64,000 nucleotides of DNA from Phormidium ambiguum IAM M-71 (lineage in GTDB: Bacteria; Cyanobacteriota; Cyanobacteriia; Cyanobacteriales; Aerosakkonemataceae): the NCBI RefSeq assembly GCF_001904725.1, contig NZ_MRCE01000003.1, positions 124,001 through 188,000 on the forward strand, given 5' to 3'. The translations under genes and the position numbers were made by a program. The notes beneath the pieces were generated by a model that worked only from the letters and a program-made list of their open reading frames with translations, was not told the origin of the DNA and searched no databases. Position 1 is the stretch's first letter. Each line of letters begins with the position of its first letter. Below, piece after piece: positions 30,967 to 41,500 of the stretch.

Positions 30967-31946
30967 TTAAATTTAATTCCTCCCTGCCTCTTTGCGCTTC
31001 TACTCGTGTCAGCATTATTGGTGCGGGTAAAGTTGGTAGTACCCTGGCACAGCGCATTGCTGAGAAAAATTTAGCTGATGTGGTGTTGCTGGATATAGTG
31101 GCGGGGATGCCTCAAGGTATTGCTTTAGATTTAACCCAGGCGAGGGGAATAGAAGAACACGACTGTCGAATTATTGGCACGAATGATTACGCGGATACGG
31201 CAAATTCCGATGTTGTGGTGATTACTGCTGGGATTCCCCGTAAGCCGGGGATGACTCGTGATGATTTGATGCGAACGAATGCTCAAATTGTGGTGGAGGC
31301 GACTCGGCAGGCGATCGCGCATTCCCCCGATGCCATTTTGATTGTCATTACAAATCCCTTGGATGTAATGAGTTATTTGGCATGGCAAGCTAGCGGTATT
31401 CCCAGTCATCGAGTAATGGGTATGGCAGGCGTTTTAGATTCTGCCAGATTCCAAGCTTTTATCGCTATGGAATTAGGCGTTGCTATCAATGATATTACCA
31501 CTATGGTATTAGGAGGACATGGGGATTTAATGGTTCCTTTGCCTCGTTATTCTACTGTTAGTGGCGTGCCAATTACCGAATTAATGGATCGAGAAACGAT
31601 CGATCGATTAATTAAAAGAACTCAAAATGGTGGGGGAGAAATTGTGGAATTAATGCGAACTGGAGGTGCATATTTTGCTCCGGCTTCTGCTACTTGTTTG
31701 ATGGTAGAGTCGATTTTATATAACCAGTCGCGTGTAGTTCCGGCTTGCACTTATCTGCAAGGTGAATATGGTTTAAATGACATTTATATTGGCGTTCCTT
31801 GCCGTTTGGGATGTGCGGGAGTGGAAAGTATTGTGGAGTTGAATCTGACGGAAGCAGAAATTTCTGCTTTGCATATCTCAGCGGAATCTGTGCGCCAAAA
31901 TGTTTTCCAAGCAAAGGAAATGTTAGCTGCTGTGGCTAATGTTTAA
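30963..31946 (+). CDS. mdh: malate dehydrogenase
   Basis: 327 residues. NAD motif [13 protein letters not shown], active-site [14 protein letters not shown], substrate arginines in [14 protein letters not shown]-like MDH subfamily. Overlaps ndhO by 4 bp. Confidence 0.93.
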   Translation: MIKFNSSLPLCASTRVSIIGAGKVGSTLAQRIAEKNLADVVLLDIVAGMPQGIALDLTQARGIEEHDCRIIGTNDYADTANSDVVVITAGIPRKPGMTRDDLMRTNAQIVVEATRQAIAHSPDAILIVITNPLDVMSYLAWQASGIPSHRVMGMAGVLDSARFQAFIAMELGVAINDITTMVLGGHGDLMVPLPRYSTVSGVPITELMDRETIDRLIKRTQNGGGEIVELMRTGGAYFAPASATCLMVESILYNQSRVVPACTYLQGEYGLNDIYIGVPCRLGCAGVESIVELNLTEAEISALHISAESVRQNVFQAKEMLAAVANV

Positions 31947-32083
31947 GTAATTAGTTTTTGTTGATGAGGTTTTGAGAGGGCGATTTAGCTTTGGCGATCG
32001 CTCTTTTTTTCGGCTTTTCTCAAGTTTAGTGCCTAGAGAAAATTCTGTATAATCAAAATAACGATAAACATTAAAAAAGTAAT

Positions 32084-32374
32084 ATGGCAGAACTAAAGAT
32101 TATTTGCGATTATCCAGAGTCGCTAAAGCAATTTATCGAAGAAGCACTCTCAAAAAGAATTACATCGCTAAAAGATGGAATTCGACGCACTGAAGAACGC
32201 ATTAAGGAATTTGAAGGCAAATACCAAATGTCTACAGAAGAGTTTCTGCGTCGTTTTGAAAATGATGAAATCCAAGAGACTCTCGAATTGGATGAATGGA
32301 TTGGGGAATCTTTGATGTTAAAAGGACTACAGAAAGATTTAGAGACATTGAGAGGAATTAAGTTTGTTAATTGA
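32084..32374 (+). CDS. helical hypothetical protein, possible orphan antitoxin
   Basis: 96 residues, mostly helical and charged (MAELKIICDYPESLKQFIEEAL; LDEWIGESLMLKGLQKDL). Similar small proteins precede toxin genes in cyanobacteria, but none follows here. Confidence 0.5.
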   Translation: MAELKIICDYPESLKQFIEEALSKRITSLKDGIRRTEERIKEFEGKYQMSTEEFLRRFENDEIQETLELDEWIGESLMLKGLQKDLETLRGIKFVN

Positions 32375-32509
32375 GGAATATTTACATAGCGTGTGCGTAG
32401 CAGGTATCCCACAATCTAACCGATGCGCTTTCGATCTCCCAGGGTTCTTCTCTCATCGAAGAATCAGCTATAATCACTGATGTATGTCTAATTTTATAAG
32501 TGATAAAAT

Positions 32510-33970
32510 ATGAACTCATGTTACTTATGTGGAAGAAAAATGATTGATAAGGAATTTTATTTAAAAAACAAAAGTAAATTTAAATTTATTAAAGAACCTG
32601 CTTTCAAGCATAAAGAACATATTATTCAAAATACATTAAGAGGTAAATTAAAATCTGAAATGATACTTTGCGAGAAATGCGGTAATAAATTAAATAGAGA
32701 TGTTGATTCTAGTTTTACAGAATTATTTACTGTATTTACAGAACTTTTAAAAGAAGAACTTGCTCCAAAAGACCACGGAAAAAGTAATAGTAGCAAGGTA
32801 CTGAAAGGATATTTATTTTTCGATCAAGAGCTTCAAGATGGAATTGACATAAACTTTAAGGACTTCCACGTTACTCCAGAAAAACCTTACTATATAGTTG
32901 ACGAACAAGATAAGATTATACGTATCTATAGTAATCAATCTAGAGCCAAACAGTTTACGCCTTTAGTGATTAAAGAATTAGAAGAAAAGGGTTATGATAT
33001 AAGCTTATACAAAATAGATTATACAACAGATATATCTGATGAAGGTATTTTAAGTTTGTTTTTTTCTGAAGGCGTTGATCAATTCAATGAGAAATTTTTA
33101 CGAGGATTAAACAAAATAGCCACAGGATTTGCTTATCATAATGGTATTAAAAGGAAGGATTTAACAAGAAGCCTTAATCTAATAAAGGGACAAGAGAATA
33201 TAATAAATTCTAAGAATGTAATTCCTTTTATTCCTATAAATTATTTTGATATGTTATTAGAATTAAATAGACCAAAAGTAGAAACTAATTATCCTACACA
33301 TACTCTAATTTTATTTACTCAAAAAAACATTTTAAATAATCAGAAAATTTTGTATTGCTATATAGACCTCTTTAGCACATTCCAACACTATGTGATATTG
33401 AATGATAACTATCAAGGGAAAGATATATATAAAATATACCATCAAAGTGTTCTTAGGAAAGAAATTCCCGATCTTGATATTGGCAAAATTAGCCCAAAAT
33501 ACTTAAACATTATTATTGAAGAGTTGGGGATAAATAGAAATAATTATAAAGGTAACTCTATCGATGAATTATACGACTTCGTTCAACAAGAATATAAAAA
33601 GTTGAAAATTGCTTACGAACTGAATATTGAGGAAGAATTGGAACTTATGGCGATTCGGCTAATAAATTTATTTGCTTATTCTCAGTGTAGTAATATTTCG
33701 GATATTAGCTTAAAAAAGATAGGAAATGGTTTTAGTAGTTTAAATAACAGCCATACGCCATCTTTTTTGTTAGAGGCAAAGTCTTACTTAGAAAAAGATA
33801 GTTTTATGTTTAGAAGGTTTTTCTGCGAAAATGATGGGAATGATGGTATAGAAATTTTATCTATACCAAATGAAATTTGGTCAGAAATCCAAAAGAATGA
33901 TAATAGCATAATTAGGGAATATGGACATATAAAATTTAAACAATTGTCTGCATTTATTTGGAAGAACTAA
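32510..33970 (+). CDS. HNH-type endonuclease-like protein, AT-rich, possibly transferred
   Basis: 486 residues. The N-terminus has two CxxC pairs (CYLCGR, CEKCGNKLN) flanking KHKEHIIQNTLRGKL, an HNH-like zinc fold with the HI..N pattern. The remaining ~400 residues match no family I recognise. The gene is markedly more A+T-rich than its neighbours and follows an oddly shaped spacer, both signs of horizontal transfer. A defence-related nuclease is possible. Confidence 0.6.
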   Translation: MNSCYLCGRKMIDKEFYLKNKSKFKFIKEPAFKHKEHIIQNTLRGKLKSEMILCEKCGNKLNRDVDSSFTELFTVFTELLKEELAPKDHGKSNSSKVLKGYLFFDQELQDGIDINFKDFHVTPEKPYYIVDEQDKIIRIYSNQSRAKQFTPLVIKELEEKGYDISLYKIDYTTDISDEGILSLFFSEGVDQFNEKFLRGLNKIATGFAYHNGIKRKDLTRSLNLIKGQENIINSKNVIPFIPINYFDMLLELNRPKVETNYPTHTLILFTQKNILNNQKILYCYIDLFSTFQHYVILNDNYQGKDIYKIYHQSVLRKEIPDLDIGKISPKYLNIIIEELGINRNNYKGNSIDELYDFVQQEYKKLKIAYELNIEEELELMAIRLINLFAYSQCSNISDISLKKIGNGFSSLNNSHTPSFLLEAKSYLEKDSFMFRRFFCENDGNDGIEILSIPNEIWSEIQKNDNSIIREYGHIKFKQLSAFIWKN

Positions 33971-34050
33971 ATAAATTAGGGAGGCTCAGCCTGTCTTGAG
34001 ATTATTCTATCAAAAACTCTTTCAATTTAATAGGAGCGTAGCGAGAAAAA

Positions 34051-34500
34051 TCATTGATTAAGTATTTGCGTCTTGAGATAGATCGCAAGTGCGATCTCAT
34101 CGCCATTCACTATATACCAAAGGTTGCGATCGCAAATTCCCCTGCTTAATAGTTTAAAAAATGGAGTCGCTACGCGATCGCTATATTGTCTGACATGAGG
34201 TGGATGAAAAGCTAAAACAATCTCCTCTCGTCCAATCCCTTTGTGCAACAAATCTGTCGCCACTCCATCTTCTGTCCAATCTTCCTCAATCCAAATTTTG
34301 TTATTTTTTAAACAGATATGAATCATCACACTCTTAATTCGTTTATCTTTGTGCCACCCCATCAATAGCAAAAGGTATTGATCGTGTACCTCATCAAAGG
34401 CTAAAACACTTTCAGTTGGAGAACCAGATTTTTCATTAAGTTGATGATATTCTGTTAAAACTTCTTGAATGATTTGCCGATAATGCTTTAATCTATCCAT
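34051..34500 (-). CDS. XisI-like protein with altered C-terminus
   Basis: 149 residues. The first ~108 match XisI (fdxN excision controlling factor): MDRLKHYRQIIQEVLTEY, GREEIVLAFHPPHVRQYS. XisI normally ends just after this motif. Here the frame continues ~40 residues through a HIP-containing repeat (TAGCGATCGCGTAGCGACTC, 34162-34181). No XisH partner precedes it. Confidence 0.7.
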   Translation of the reverse strand: MDRLKHYRQIIQEVLTEYHQLNEKSGSPTESVLAFDEVHDQYLLLLMGWHKDKRIKSVMIHICLKNNKIWIEEDWTEDGVATDLLHKGIGREEIVLAFHPPHVRQYSDRVATPFFKLLSRGICDRNLWYIVNGDEIALAIYLKTQILNQ

Positions 34501-34550
34501 TGTACTCCCCTAGTTAATATATGCTTAATATAGCTACTGATTATCTTTGA

Positions 34551-34892
34551 ATGAACCCTAATAACCAAGATGATATCAATCAAACTCAAAAAACAGATCC
34601 ATACGAACAAATACTGTTTGAGGGATACACAGATTCAGAGATAGCAGAAATCAAAAGTCTCATGGAAAAATGGGATAAAGCAACCTATCCCACTTTAGCC
34701 AATAGTATTGTAGATCATGCTGATAGACATGGTTTTACAGGTGATTATTTAAAATACTTGAGAAAAGCCAGTAACTTTAATAAAAAAGGTGCGCGAAAGA
34801 AACTCTTACCTAATGGTGCATTAAGATGGAATAAAGGCATTGAATTTCTCATAGAAAGAGATGGAAAAATCATATCATACGGGGAAAATTGA
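34551..34892 (+). CDS. possible stand-alone polymorphic-toxin domain
   Basis: 113 residues. The C-terminal half (DYLKYLRKASNFNKKGARKK, LRWNKGIEFLIERDGKIISY) resembles C-terminal nuclease domains of polymorphic toxins. No delivery domain. Paired with a following small gene, as toxin and immunity genes are. Family call is tentative. Confidence 0.4.
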   Translation: MNPNNQDDINQTQKTDPYEQILFEGYTDSEIAEIKSLMEKWDKATYPTLANSIVDHADRHGFTGDYLKYLRKASNFNKKGARKKLLPNGALRWNKGIEFLIERDGKIISYGEN

Positions 34893-35293
34893 GTAATACC
34901 ATGCAAAACTTAGACCTAAAAAACAAATCCGACAATGCCAAAGCTGCTAAAGAATATATCGATCGCATATCCAAACAACTGCTAACTGATTATCAGCACA
35001 CCAAAGAAGAGAGGCATAAAATAGCATTATGGGAAGATTCACAAGAGTTCAGTATCTTAGGTGTCATCGAAATTTTTACCGATGATATTCGCGGATACGC
35101 AGCGCAAGTTATCGCTAACCATAATTTAGAAAATCCTCAAGAAATAGCGGAGAATTTACAAGGATTAAAAATCTTTGATGTTCCCTATTTTACAGAGTGG
35201 TACTTTGATCATGAATCTGATTATCCCCAAATCAAACGCTATGTGGAAACCCTCAATTATCTGCGGTTATTAATTATCGAATATATTAGCTAA
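34889..35293 (+). CDS. hypothetical protein, possible immunity partner
   Basis: 134 residues from TTG 34889 (overlapping the previous stop) or 130 from ATG 34901. Acidic, helical, no recognised domain (FDVPYFTEWYFDHESDYPQI). Overlap with the preceding gene suggests a two-gene unit. Confidence 0.45.
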   Translation: MSNTMQNLDLKNKSDNAKAAKEYIDRISKQLLTDYQHTKEERHKIALWEDSQEFSILGVIEIFTDDIRGYAAQVIANHNLENPQEIAENLQGLKIFDVPYFTEWYFDHESDYPQIKRYVETLNYLRLLIIEYIS

Positions 35294-35306
35294 GGCGCAC
35301 TCTCCC

Positions 35307-36002
35307 TCACAACTCCTCTAAATTAATCCCCCTCTCTCTCAACAATTCCTGCAAAGCTTGATATTTCAATCTTTCCTCTTCCAACTGTCTCTCTGCTTCA
35401 TCAGCACGTTGCTTTTCCTGTTCCCTTAATTGTCCCAATTCTACAAAAGTTAAAAACCTCTCTCCTGAAGGTGCAAAAATTTCCAAATTATCAGTTGTAA
35501 GTTGAAATGTCACTCCTAAACGAGGACTAATCCAACCATTCATTTCGTCAATTAATTCTAATTCATTTCCAGAACGCACCCACCCAATTAACTCAACATC
35601 ATCTGGCTCATAAACATAGTATTCCTCCACACCATATCGTTCGTAAAACTTCAATTTCTGAGCCATTGCTTTGAGACGATTCCCCGGAGACAAAATCTCA
35701 AAAACTACCTGTGGCGCAATATTATCTTCTTCCCATTGTTTGTAAGAACCTCTGTCTCCTTTTGGTCTACCAAACACAACCATTGTATCAAGAGCTTGAC
35801 GAGTTTTGTTATTTCCTTCTAATGGATACCAAAGCAAATCTCCAGCAACAAAGACATTAGAATCTTCGGCAAATAACAGTTCTAAATTTTCCTTTATTGT
35901 GACAATCCAGCGAAATTGTTTGGTATTATCTGCCATTGGTTGTCCGTCACTTTCGGGGTAGATAATAGCGGGTGTAGTGTCGGATGGTAGTTGTTTTACC
36001 AT
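35307..36002 (-). CDS. Uma2 family (DUF820) endonuclease-like protein
   Basis: 231 residues. PD-(D/E)XK-like core LDTMVVFGRPKGDRGSY, PQVVFEILSPGNR, KLKFYERYGVEEYYVYEPD, then a coiled-coil tail (EQEKQRADEAERQLEEERLKY). A large family in cyanobacteria, function unknown. Confidence 0.85.
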   Translation of the reverse strand: MVKQLPSDTTPAIIYPESDGQPMADNTKQFRWIVTIKENLELLFAEDSNVFVAGDLLWYPLEGNNKTRQALDTMVVFGRPKGDRGSYKQWEEDNIAPQVVFEILSPGNRLKAMAQKLKFYERYGVEEYYVYEPDDVELIGWVRSGNELELIDEMNGWISPRLGVTFQLTTDNLEIFAPSGERFLTFVELGQLREQEKQRADEAERQLEEERLKYQALQELLRERGINLEEL

Positions 36003-36034
36003 AATTGCTGATTGGCGAATTTGGCGGGTTGATT

Positions 36035-37237
36035 CTATTTTACTGTATTAATTGTTTTGTACTCTCCCATTGATTTTACATGACTCTTCATTTCAAAGAG
36101 TTCATCTTTTAAAACCAAGCGTTCTTGAGGTGATAAAAACGGAACTTCTTTGCGAGATAAGGTGGCGCTGAGGGGTAAAACGCGAAAGTTGAGTTTGTTG
36201 TTTAGGTTGTATTTGTCGATCGCAGTTGGCAAAGCTTCTACCTGAGCGATTTCTACAGTTTTCTGCGGAAAAGTCTTGCGAACTTTCACAGAAAATATTA
36301 CTCCTAAATTTCGGTATTTCCCATTTTGATTAGCAATAAAATTGCCCAGTGAATAAATCGCCGTTCTGGTTTTGATTTTCCCATCTTTACCCTTGACTCG
36401 AAACACTTGGTAAGGTTGGACAACGTGGGGATGATTACCGAGAATGATATCTGCACCCGCTTTAATTAACCTTTCTACTAATTGTTTTTGTCTAGCATCA
36501 GGTTGGCGTTGATATTCATTGCCGAAATGTAAGGCAACTGTAACTATTTCTGCTCCCTGTTTTCTAGCTTTGGCGATGTCGCTAATAATTTTACCTTCAT
36601 TAATTAGCGATACTAAATAACCTTTACCTTTGGGAATTGGGATGCCATTTGTGCCATAAGTATAAGCTAAAATTGCCATGTTAATATCATTTTTCTTCAC
36701 CATTAAAATTTGCGCTGCTTCTTTAGCCGATCGCGCTGTGCCTGTTGACGCAACTCCACGCGATCGAATATTATTAATAGTGTTAATTAATCCTTTTTCA
36801 CCTTTATCCAATGAGTGATTATTTGCAGTTGTAACAACATTGAATCCGGCTTTTTTTGCCGCATCTATTAACTGTGCAGGAGCATTAAATAACGGGTATC
36901 CTGAGTAACCCATTTCTGCGCCTGCTAATGTTGTTTCGACATTTGCGATCGCCCAATCTGCACTAGAAATAATCGGTTTAACTTCAGTAAAAAAACCATC
37001 AAAATTATAGGTTTTCTGTTGGGGAATGTAACCCGATCGAGTTAAACTCATGTGCATCAGGAGATCGCCAACTGCAACTAATTTTGCTTCTTTTGTATAA
37101 GATTTAACTGGCTTTGGTTTGAGTGCAGTTTGTGGCGGAGTGGACTTGATAACTTCTGCTGTTGTCTGCTGATTTTGATTACAGCCAGAAATCAATACCA
37201 AGAATAAAAATATCAACAAAGAAGGAGTAAATTTCAT
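36035..37237 (-). CDS. CapA/PgsA-like lipoprotein, metallophosphatase fold
   Basis: About 400 residues from ATG 37237, giving a lipoprotein signal with lipobox LISGC. Motifs VGDLLMHMSL, ANVETTLAG, TANNHSLDKG, ALHFGNEYQ and GNHPHVVQP match the CapA poly-gamma-glutamate synthesis family. Likely a periplasmic or outer-leaflet enzyme. An earlier in-frame start at 37288 would hide the signal peptide. Confidence 0.85.
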   Translation of the reverse strand: MKFTPSLLIFLFLVLISGCNQNQQTTAEVIKSTPPQTALKPKPVKSYTKEAKLVAVGDLLMHMSLTRSGYIPQQKTYNFDGFFTEVKPIISSADWAIANVETTLAGAEMGYSGYPLFNAPAQLIDAAKKAGFNVVTTANNHSLDKGEKGLINTINNIRSRGVASTGTARSAKEAAQILMVKKNDINMAILAYTYGTNGIPIPKGKGYLVSLINEGKIISDIAKARKQGAEIVTVALHFGNEYQRQPDARQKQLVERLIKAGADIILGNHPHVVQPYQVFRVKGKDGKIKTRTAIYSLGNFIANQNGKYRNLGVIFSVKVRKTFPQKTVEIAQVEALPTAIDKYNLNNKLNFRVLPLSATLSRKEVPFLSPQERLVLKDELFEMKSHVKSMGEYKTINTVK

Positions 37238-37350
37238 AGTTTTTCTCGCTATTATAAATGCGGCACAGTTGTTTGCTAAATAACTCAAGTTGTTAGTTGC
37301 AAAATCTAGGTTAGATCCTCCCTAACCCCCCGAACTGGATCTGGATTCAA

Positions 37351-37383
37351 AGTCCCCCTTATTAAGGGGGATTTAGGGGGATC
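37351..37383. repeat. CCCCCTTATTAAGGGGG-type repeat
   Basis: AGTCCCCCTTATTAAGGGGG then ATTTAGGGGGAT, a common dispersed cyanobacterial hairpin, upstream of the ureohydrolase gene. Confidence 0.6.
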
Positions 37384-37482
37384 TTATAACCAACAATTTG
37401 CGTTAAATAAACAAGTGCCGCTAGATTAACACTAGTTGAGACACTTTCTGCTAACCTACCAAAAAATTTTAGGAATTACTCA

Positions 37483-38523
37483 ATGGCTACTAAAGAAGAA
37501 ATTCTGCAAAACTTCGATCCTAACGGAATTGGCATTGATAATGGCAATTTGTTAGGGCTTCCTTTTGATTATGAATCTGCCAATATTATTGTGTTTGGTG
37601 TTCCTTGGGAAGTGACGGTTTCTTATGGTTTTGGAACCGCCGCAGGGCCAAAAAGAATTTTAGCAGCTTCTCGTCAATTGGATCTCTTTGATTTTGATAA
37701 TCCTGAAGGCTGGAAAACCGGAATTTTTATGGCAGAAATTTCTGCTGAAATCCAGAAAAACAGCGATGATTTAAGACAAAAAGCTACCCAAATTATTCAG
37801 CATTTAGAACAAGGTAAATTTGTAGAAGATGATCCAGAAATGAGAGAACTTCTGGAAGAGATTAACCGCGAATCAAAAGCAGTTAATCAATGGCTATTTG
37901 AGCAAGCACAAACCGCGATCAATCAGGGGAAAAAAGTTGCAGTAATTGGGGGCGATCATAGTGTACCGTTAGGATATATGCAAGCATTGGCGGAACGTTA
38001 TCCTAATTATGGTATTTTGCATATTGATGCTCATTCTGATTTGCGGGATGCTTACGAAGGATTTGAATTTTCCCATGCTTCGATTATGTTTAATGCTTTG
38101 CATATACCGCAAATTTCTAAGTTAGTTCAGGTGGGAATTCGGGATATTTCCGAAGGGGAAATTAATTTAATTAAGGAGTCAGAAGGGAGAGTTTCTGCGT
38201 ACTACGATTCAATGTTGAAACAAAAGCTTTATGCTGGGGTAACTTGGTTGGATTTGTGTAAACAAATTGTGGCAGAATTACCGCAACAAGTTTACATTAG
38301 TTTTGATGTTGATGGTTTAGATCCGAAACTTTGTCCGCATACGGGAACTCCGGTTCCGGGGGGTTTGGAGTTAGAACAAGCTTTTTGTTTATTTCGGGAA
38401 GTTGTACATAGTGGAAGGGAAATTATTGGGTTTGATGTTGTGGAAGTTGGTGATGATGAATGGGATGCAAATGTTGGGGCAAGAACTGTTTATAAGTTGT
38501 GTAATTTGATGAGTTTAACTTAA
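37483..38523 (+). CDS. speB: ureohydrolase (agmatinase/arginase family)
   Basis: 346 residues. Binuclear Mn (or Ni) site motifs GGDHSVPLG, DAHSDLRDAYEG and SFDVDGLDP. Longer than SpeB, with an inserted helical region (ILRDP-like 100-130), which resembles cyanobacterial ureohydrolases including guanidine hydrolases. Substrate cannot be decided here; no guanidine riboswitch seen upstream. Confidence 0.8.
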   Translation: MATKEEILQNFDPNGIGIDNGNLLGLPFDYESANIIVFGVPWEVTVSYGFGTAAGPKRILAASRQLDLFDFDNPEGWKTGIFMAEISAEIQKNSDDLRQKATQIIQHLEQGKFVEDDPEMRELLEEINRESKAVNQWLFEQAQTAINQGKKVAVIGGDHSVPLGYMQALAERYPNYGILHIDAHSDLRDAYEGFEFSHASIMFNALHIPQISKLVQVGIRDISEGEINLIKESEGRVSAYYDSMLKQKLYAGVTWLDLCKQIVAELPQQVYISFDVDGLDPKLCPHTGTPVPGGLELEQAFCLFREVVHSGREIIGFDVVEVGDDEWDANVGARTVYKLCNLMSLT

Positions 38524-38527
38524 GCAG

Positions 38528-38568
38528 GTTGTGGCGCTTCAGCACTAAAATCGCTGAAGCGCCACAAC
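38528..38568. terminator. bidirectional terminator
   Basis: Perfect 16-bp inverted repeat GTTGTGGCGCTTCAGC/GCTGAAGCGCCACAAC with an ACTAAAATC loop, between convergent genes. Confidence 0.75.
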
Positions 38569-38573
38569 GTACT

Positions 38574-41500
38574 TTATAAGGCAATAAAATCTTCAGTTCC
38601 TATTTGACTGGTTGTTATACTAGTGAGAGTTACTAACAGTTCATTAGTGCTGGTAATTCTAACTAAAGTTGAACTGCTGCTTTCAGTAATTGTGAGTTGA
38701 GAGAATGTTAAACCACCAGTTAATATGATGGAATCGATGCCATTTTGGAAGTCAATAATGGTGTCGCTTCCTTTGTTGGCGGCGAGGATAAAACGATCGC
38801 TTCCTTCCCCACCTTGCAGCACATCATTACCTAAATCGCCACTTAACCAATCATCCCCACTTCCACCATTCAAGGTGTCATTTTCTTGACCACCATAAAT
38901 AGTGTCGTTACCCACATCTCCAAACAGAGAATCTTGACCTAGATTTCCATAAATTAGGTCGTCATCTTTGCCACCATAAACAGTGTCATTTCCGGCATCG
39001 CCAAATAGAACATCTTTGCCTGCATTTCCGAAAATTAAGTCATTATCTTTGCTGCCAAAAACTGTATCATTCCCTAAGTCTCCTGTCAGCAAATCTTGAC
39101 CTTGATTACCATAAATTACGTCGTTTCCTTTACCTCCAAAAATTGTATCATTACCCAAATCTCCGAATAATAAATCGTTACCTAGATTGCCATAAATTAC
39201 ATCATCACCTTTGCCACCGTGCAATGTATCGTTATCGTTACCACCAACAACTGTGTCATTACCTTCGTTGCCATTGATTCGATCGCTACCACTCAAACCA
39301 TAAATTTCATCATTCCCAGAACTACCAAATAAGTTGTTACTTCCCGTATCTCCGTAGTAGAAATCATCACCGGGAGTGTACAAAGTTCCGCCAGCGGCGA
39401 TCGACATTTTCAGATTTCTTTCTTGAAAGCGAATTAATTCTGCTTTGCCAGAAGCATCAACAGTAAATATTACTGGTTCACCTCTTGATAAACCATTAAT
39501 ATCAGCAAAACCGCCTAACATTCCTGTTAAATTGCTGTCGGGAGTGAATTCAGCATCTAAACGAACTTCTGGTTCGTTATTTTTCTCTTCAGTAGTGGAA
39601 TTGTGAGAATGATCGTCTGCTGCATGACCGTGATGTGCGCCTCCCAAATAGGTGTGGATTTTGACCGATTCATGACCTTGTGGTACGTTACCAACAGCCA
39701 TTGTGGTGAGATTGGCATGATAAGTTTGGATAGCTTCACCATTGGGAATATCTGGTCTTTGCAAAACATAACCAGAAGTTACTTTAACTTCGCCATTAAA
39801 CTCACCATAAGGTTGGAAAGTATTGGTTAACAATGCAGTATCATGTGCTGTATCTTTGCCATTCAAACTGCCTTTTAATTCAATGGAACGTCCGCTGTAA
39901 ACTTCGACTAATCCTCGTCCTCCACTACCTTGAGAAACAATCACATCATCAAAGTTGTCTCCGTCAATATCACCAGAAACTAAGTTAATTGTGCCAGTGA
40001 ATCCGTCTTCATGATGGAATGGACTAATTCTGGTGATTAAGTGATAGTCCAAACCGCTATAAACTTCAATTAAAGGATTGGTAATTCCACCTACGCCAAC
40101 GATGATGTCAGAAAAACCATCGCCGTTAATATCGCCAGCTGCTACTGATGCTTTGGCATTAGGTGTCAAGGTTTGATTGGCGAAAGGAGAAAATTGAGTA
40201 AGTACTAATTCTTCATTCAATCCGTCAAATTGGGTAATGCCTTGTTGTTGGCGATCGATCAACGTCTGACCATCAAATACTTTGACAGTGAATTTATTTG
40301 TTGTACTATCCAAATTAGATTGAATAGTAATAATATCGGTGACGTTATCTGTAACATTTTTGTTCAGATCTTCTTTTTGCTTGTAATTAACATCACCAAT
40401 TGCTAAACCGATCGCACCTGTAAATCCAGCACCAAAAGGCGATAAGTTAATCTTTTGGTTTAAATTACTTGCCCGATATAACTCTACATTTCCATTGTTT
40501 TGTTGACCAGCTACACCCAACCAAGTACTTTCCGTATTCAAAACCACGCGCACAGGTGCCATCATTCCGGCATCTTCGTGGAATAGAATATGACAGTGAT
40601 TGACGTAACTACCGGGAAAGTCTTCAAATTTCATCACCACTTTCACTTCGGAAGTTTCCCCGTCATACATCGGTTTGCCGTAAGGGTTCTCAGGGGTAGG
40701 TGTGTTAGGTTCGTAAGTCGGTGGTAGACCGATCGTATCGCTCAAAACGCCATCCAAATAAGCACTTTTCAGATCGCTAACTGGAATACCATTAATTTCT
40801 AAAACTACAAAGTCATTTTGGTGAATGTGGAAAGGATGCCATTCTAACAAGGGAATATTTAGTTGGGGGGGAAGGCTAGGATCGCTCTGACCGGAGATAT
40901 TTTTCATACTCCAAACTTCAGATGTGCCTAACATTGGCATTGTCAACGGAACTTGACCCTGAGTAAATTCGGTGGCAAAAAATTCTCCGTTAATCCGATA
41001 AGTTCCCTCAAAACTAATCACATCCAAATCGTCAGGTATGTTACCTATTCTTAGCGCATTACCCAGGTTGGCTGACCAAGTAAACGTGCGTTGGCGATCG
41101 AAATTTCCTTGCTTCGTTTCTGCAACTAATTCATCAATTTTTGCTGCATCTTCCAGAAAAATATCATAAGGTTCTGGACGAGGGCCTTTTGGTATTTCAT
41201 TTCCCGTCACTTCCACAGTTGCTAATACTTGTGGCCCCCAAACCAAGTGACCATCTTCAAAACCATCTTTTCCTTTAATTAAAGCCGAAGTATTATTGCC
41301 AATAATTTCTTCAGTTCCATTAGATAAGAAATAATATTTCCCTGGTTTTTCAAACCATTCTTCTACAGTTAATCTTTGACCTGGAGAAAGAACTGGCAAT
41401 TCAGTCACTTCTCTAGCATTAGAAGCTACCGATCCCACAGAATCCCCATCAATAGCTACTAATGTTACTTCTTGACGAATTAAATTTTCTCCTTCTTCTT

